Below the pieces are notes generated by a model that was not told where the DNA came from, did no database searches, and worked only from the letters and a program-made list of their open reading frames with translations. A stretch of 49,273 bases of DNA from an uncultured Deferribacteraceae bacterium. GTDB taxonomy: Bacteria; Chrysiogenota; Deferribacteres; CAMZNJ01. A program made the position numbers and the translations under genes. Positions 46,928 through 49,273 of this stretch are shown piece by piece; position 1 is the first letter of the stretch; each line of letters starts with the position of its first letter. The stretch is from the NCBI GenBank assembly GCA_947313825.1, contig CAMZNJ010000005.1, positions 1-49,273 of the forward strand, in the 5' to 3' direction.

Positions 46928-48297
46928 GCCCCCACATGAGTCCCCTGCAGTGCATACCGTCGCACCTCATCCACCCTCACCGTTACCAGCGACCCCGGCG
47001 GTATCTCTGTTTGCGGTTGTGCCACGAAATTCACCACCATATTTTGCCGACTACGTCCTGTGTAGGTTGTGCTATCCGTTTTGCTTGCTCCCGTTACAAG
47101 CACCTCCACAGTACTACCTTGCAAAATGGCTCTATCTTTTGCTCGCCTTGCGTCGGCTGCGTCCATCATCATTGCGAGACGCCTTTTTTGTTCATGGAGT
47201 GGCACCGAGATATTTCTGCTCTCCTTTTGTGCACGCTCCTCCATTGCCAACGATTTTGTATTCGGTCGCGGTGAGTAGATAAACGCGTAAACCATGTCAT
47301 AACCGATAGTGTCCATGGCTTCCATGGTTTTTTGGAAATCCTCCTCAGTTTCGCCAGGGAACCCCACGATAAAGTCGGAAGATAGTGTGAGCCCCGGTAT
47401 TTTCGCCTTAGCGTACTCCACCTTGCGAATGTACTCTTCTATGGTATGATTGCGACGCATACTTTTCAAAACCTTGTTGCTACCCGACTGCAAGGGCAGG
47501 TGCAAGTACTCGCACACCTTATGACATTCCGCCATGGCATCCACAATATTTTCGTCGAAATCCCACGGATTGGAGGTCATGAAGCGGATACGCTCAATAC
47601 CAGCAACACCATTCACTGCACGAAGAAGGGTCGCAAAATTAACATCGCCACTACCATCACTGTCGTTGCCTAGATTCTTCCCGTATGAATTAATATTTTG
47701 CCCCAGCAGGGTAATCTCCTTTGTGCCCCCCAGTGCCAACCGTTCAATCTCCCCTATTACATCTGCCAGCGGGCGAGAAACCTCCCTGCCACGAACAAAC
47801 GGCACGATACAGTAGGAGCAGTACTTGTCGCACCCCTTCATCACCGAAACATACATGGATATATTTGGTGCCACCTTGAAGCTATCGATATGATAATCAG
47901 CAGGGTTCATGGCAATATCAACAACACGCTCCCCTGCCATTACACGGGGGAATATTTGGGGGAAACGAACAAGGGCATCAGTACCCATAACACAACTTAC
48001 CTGAGAAAATCGCGACAAAATCCTCTCCCCCTCCTGCTGAGCAATGCAACCCATTATCCCAACCTTAACACCCTTGCTGCCACCACTATCCTTGTAAATA
48101 CGACCCAAAAGACTCTCCATCTTGTGGAACGGCTTCTCGCGTACGGTACAAGTATTTATCAACACAAAACTAGCATCCTCAACACTCGACCCCTGAATAT
48201 AACCGAAACTCTCAAGAACAGCCTCAGCACGTTGCGAGTCGTATTCGTTCATTTGGCACCCGTATGTAACAATGTAGTACGTTCCTGAATTTACCAT
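46903..48297 (-). CDS. miaB: tRNA-2-methylthio-N6-dimethylallyladenosine synthase
   Basis: YYIVTYGCQMNEYDSQ, radical-SAM CDKYCSYCIVPFVRGREVSRP, TLLGQNINSYG. Confidence 0.96.
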   Translation of the reverse strand: MVNSGTYYIVTYGCQMNEYDSQRAEAVLESFGYIQGSSVEDASFVLINTCTVREKPFHKMESLLGRIYKDSGGSKGVKVGIMGCIAQQEGERILSRFSQVSCVMGTDALVRFPQIFPRVMAGERVVDIAMNPADYHIDSFKVAPNISMYVSVMKGCDKYCSYCIVPFVRGREVSRPLADVIGEIERLALGGTKEITLLGQNINSYGKNLGNDSDGSGDVNFATLLRAVNGVAGIERIRFMTSNPWDFDENIVDAMAECHKVCEYLHLPLQSGSNKVLKSMRRNHTIEEYIRKVEYAKAKIPGLTLSSDFIVGFPGETEEDFQKTMEAMDTIGYDMVYAFIYSPRPNTKSLAMEERAQKESRNISVPLHEQKRRLAMMMDAADARRAKDRAILQGSTVEVLVTGASKTDSTTYTGRSRQNMVVNFVAQPQTEIPPGSLVTVRVDEVRRYALQGTHVGAVSSVLTP

Positions 48298-48638
48298 GGC
48301 AAAACATTCCTCGAATAATCTCTAAAACAAAACTTGCACAAGAGGCATGACCCAAGGACATTCCCCAAGGACATTGTCCAAAATGCAAGTAACTTAACCT
48401 CAACAGTATACGCAATACGGACAAACCAAACAACTACTATTTAACATCAAAGAAGTAGAAATAATCTAGCAAGCAAGGAGCAAAGCAGGGGAAATACTAG
48501 GGAGGGCACAACGAAAAAAGATATTTTGCCACTGGTCAAATTTTGACCACCCCCCCTGAATTCTTATGAAATCGAAGCTATTGAAGGGATGGGAAAGGGT
48601 TTTACACAGCTTCTGCAAAAAATATTTCAAATAAGTGC

Positions 48639-48665
48639 TTGACACCACCTGAAGGGCGATAAAAT
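48639..48665 (+). promoter_or_regulatory. Possible sigma70 promoter with no plus-strand CDS downstream
   Basis: TTGACA (48639-48644), 15-nt spacer, TAAAAT (48660-48665). Confidence 0.4.
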
Positions 48666-48667
48666 AA

Positions 48668-48820
48668 GGGATGTGGAAGGAAGACCGCTGAAAGCCTTAC
48701 TACACGGGAATAGGGGGTTTCGAGCGTTGCAAACTGTTATTTAAAAAAACTATGGAAAATACTTATGAACACCATTTGCACAATTTTAGCACACCCACCA
48801 ATACCCCTATTCCTAAGGAT
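48668..48820 (+). ncRNA. Candidate non-coding RNA (strand tentative)
   Basis: Perfect 10-bp long-range inverted repeat ggaatagggg (48707-48716) / cccctattcc (48804-48813), nested tgcaaa/tttgca; no ORF; possible promoter upstream. Confidence 0.35.
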
Positions 48821-48862
48821 ATAACATAGCAAGTAACTAATATTGCCAAAAAATATGCTGAC

Positions 48863-49273
48863 CTACTGTAACGAAACAACAAAAGCCTTCGGATAATCTT
48901 TCTTGATTACCTTCAAGCTCGACTTCGCCTCAGAACGAGTAGCAAAACCATCGATAATAACGCGAGAGTAAATGGTATCATCAACCCAAATATCAACAAC
49001 CTTGGACCCGTCAACAACATCTGCAAGCTTAATCGCATTTGCAAGTTGGCTGAACGAACCCAACTGAATACCATACTTACCCGATACATCACCGGAATAA
49101 CTCTTCCAACTAGAACTGCCGTCAACGCTGGTACTCTGCTCAACTGGCACCTCAATCGCCATAGGTGCAATCGACACAGGTGCAATCGCCATAGAACTGT
49201 TTGCCTCAGCACTATCAACAACAGCCATGGGCTCCGACATGGGCAAAACTTCATCTTCAGGCACCACAGGTGC
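48863..49273 (-). CDS. SPOR-domain protein, C-terminal part (possibly RlpA-like), truncated by window edge
   Basis: KYGIQLGSFSQLANAIKLADVV...YSRVIIDGFATRSEAKSSLKVIKKDYPKAFVVSL. Confidence 0.75.
   Translation of the reverse strand, partial: APVVPEDEVLPMSEPMAVVDSAEANSSMAIAPVSIAPMAIEVPVEQSTSVDGSSSWKSYSGDVSGKYGIQLGSFSQLANAIKLADVVDGSKVVDIWVDDTIYSRVIIDGFATRSEAKSSLKVIKKDYPKAFVVSLQ
49157..49195. repeat. In-frame 15-bp repeat (IAPMA/IAPVS)
   Basis: gccataggtgcaatc / gacacaggtgcaatc / gccatag. Confidence 0.75.

Noticed and set aside
46788-47282. Plus-strand ORFs starting in the 54-bp duplication and crossing the miaB 3' end
   Set aside because: Antisense to well-supported miaB; repeat-derived N-termini
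48668-48700. Possible SRP/4.5S RNA (ggaaggaag motif)
   Set aside because: The conserved SRP domain IV sequence (GGAAGGAAGCAGCC...) is not matched beyond the first bases

Overview
Chromosomal window from a flagellated, diderm bacterium (taxon not identifiable with certainty). Most genes are housekeeping: tuf (partial), a split tRNA-tuf cluster, htpX, rpoD-dnaG-guaC, an FlrB/FlrC-like sigma54 two-component pair, a large TPR protein, a CheV-like protein, YbgF/CpoB, an NSS transporter, aspA, a cyclophilin, an rnr-rpsO-pnp cluster followed by an orphan S1-domain ORF, tmk, a ROK kinase, asd, a 2-hydroxyacid dehydrogenase, trxB, an M20 peptidase, NUDIX, an LSm-like ORF, a TrmN6-like methyltransferase, a sugar-type ABC ATPase, a queuosine precursor transporter, a DUF2155-like lipoprotein, miaB and a partial SPOR protein. 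No phage, transposase, CRISPR-Cas or defence genes were seen. The most unusual property is a dense population of unrelated minisatellites. They fill all four convergent gene junctions, are absent from all four divergent junctions, and have unit lengths mostly not divisible by 3 between genes (8, 10, 11, 14, 22, 31, 40, 52, 54 bp) but always divisible by 3 (6, 9, 12, 15, 18 bp) inside otherwise conserved housekeeping genes. Other points: an orphan S1 module duplicated from PNPase, a CheV with a receiver lacking its phospho-acceptor Asp, a sigma54-activator-like protein without GAFTGA/Walker B, TAG-dominant and TGA-poor stop codons, and two candidate structured non-coding RNAs. All calls are from manual reading and the supplied ORF track; no homology search was run.
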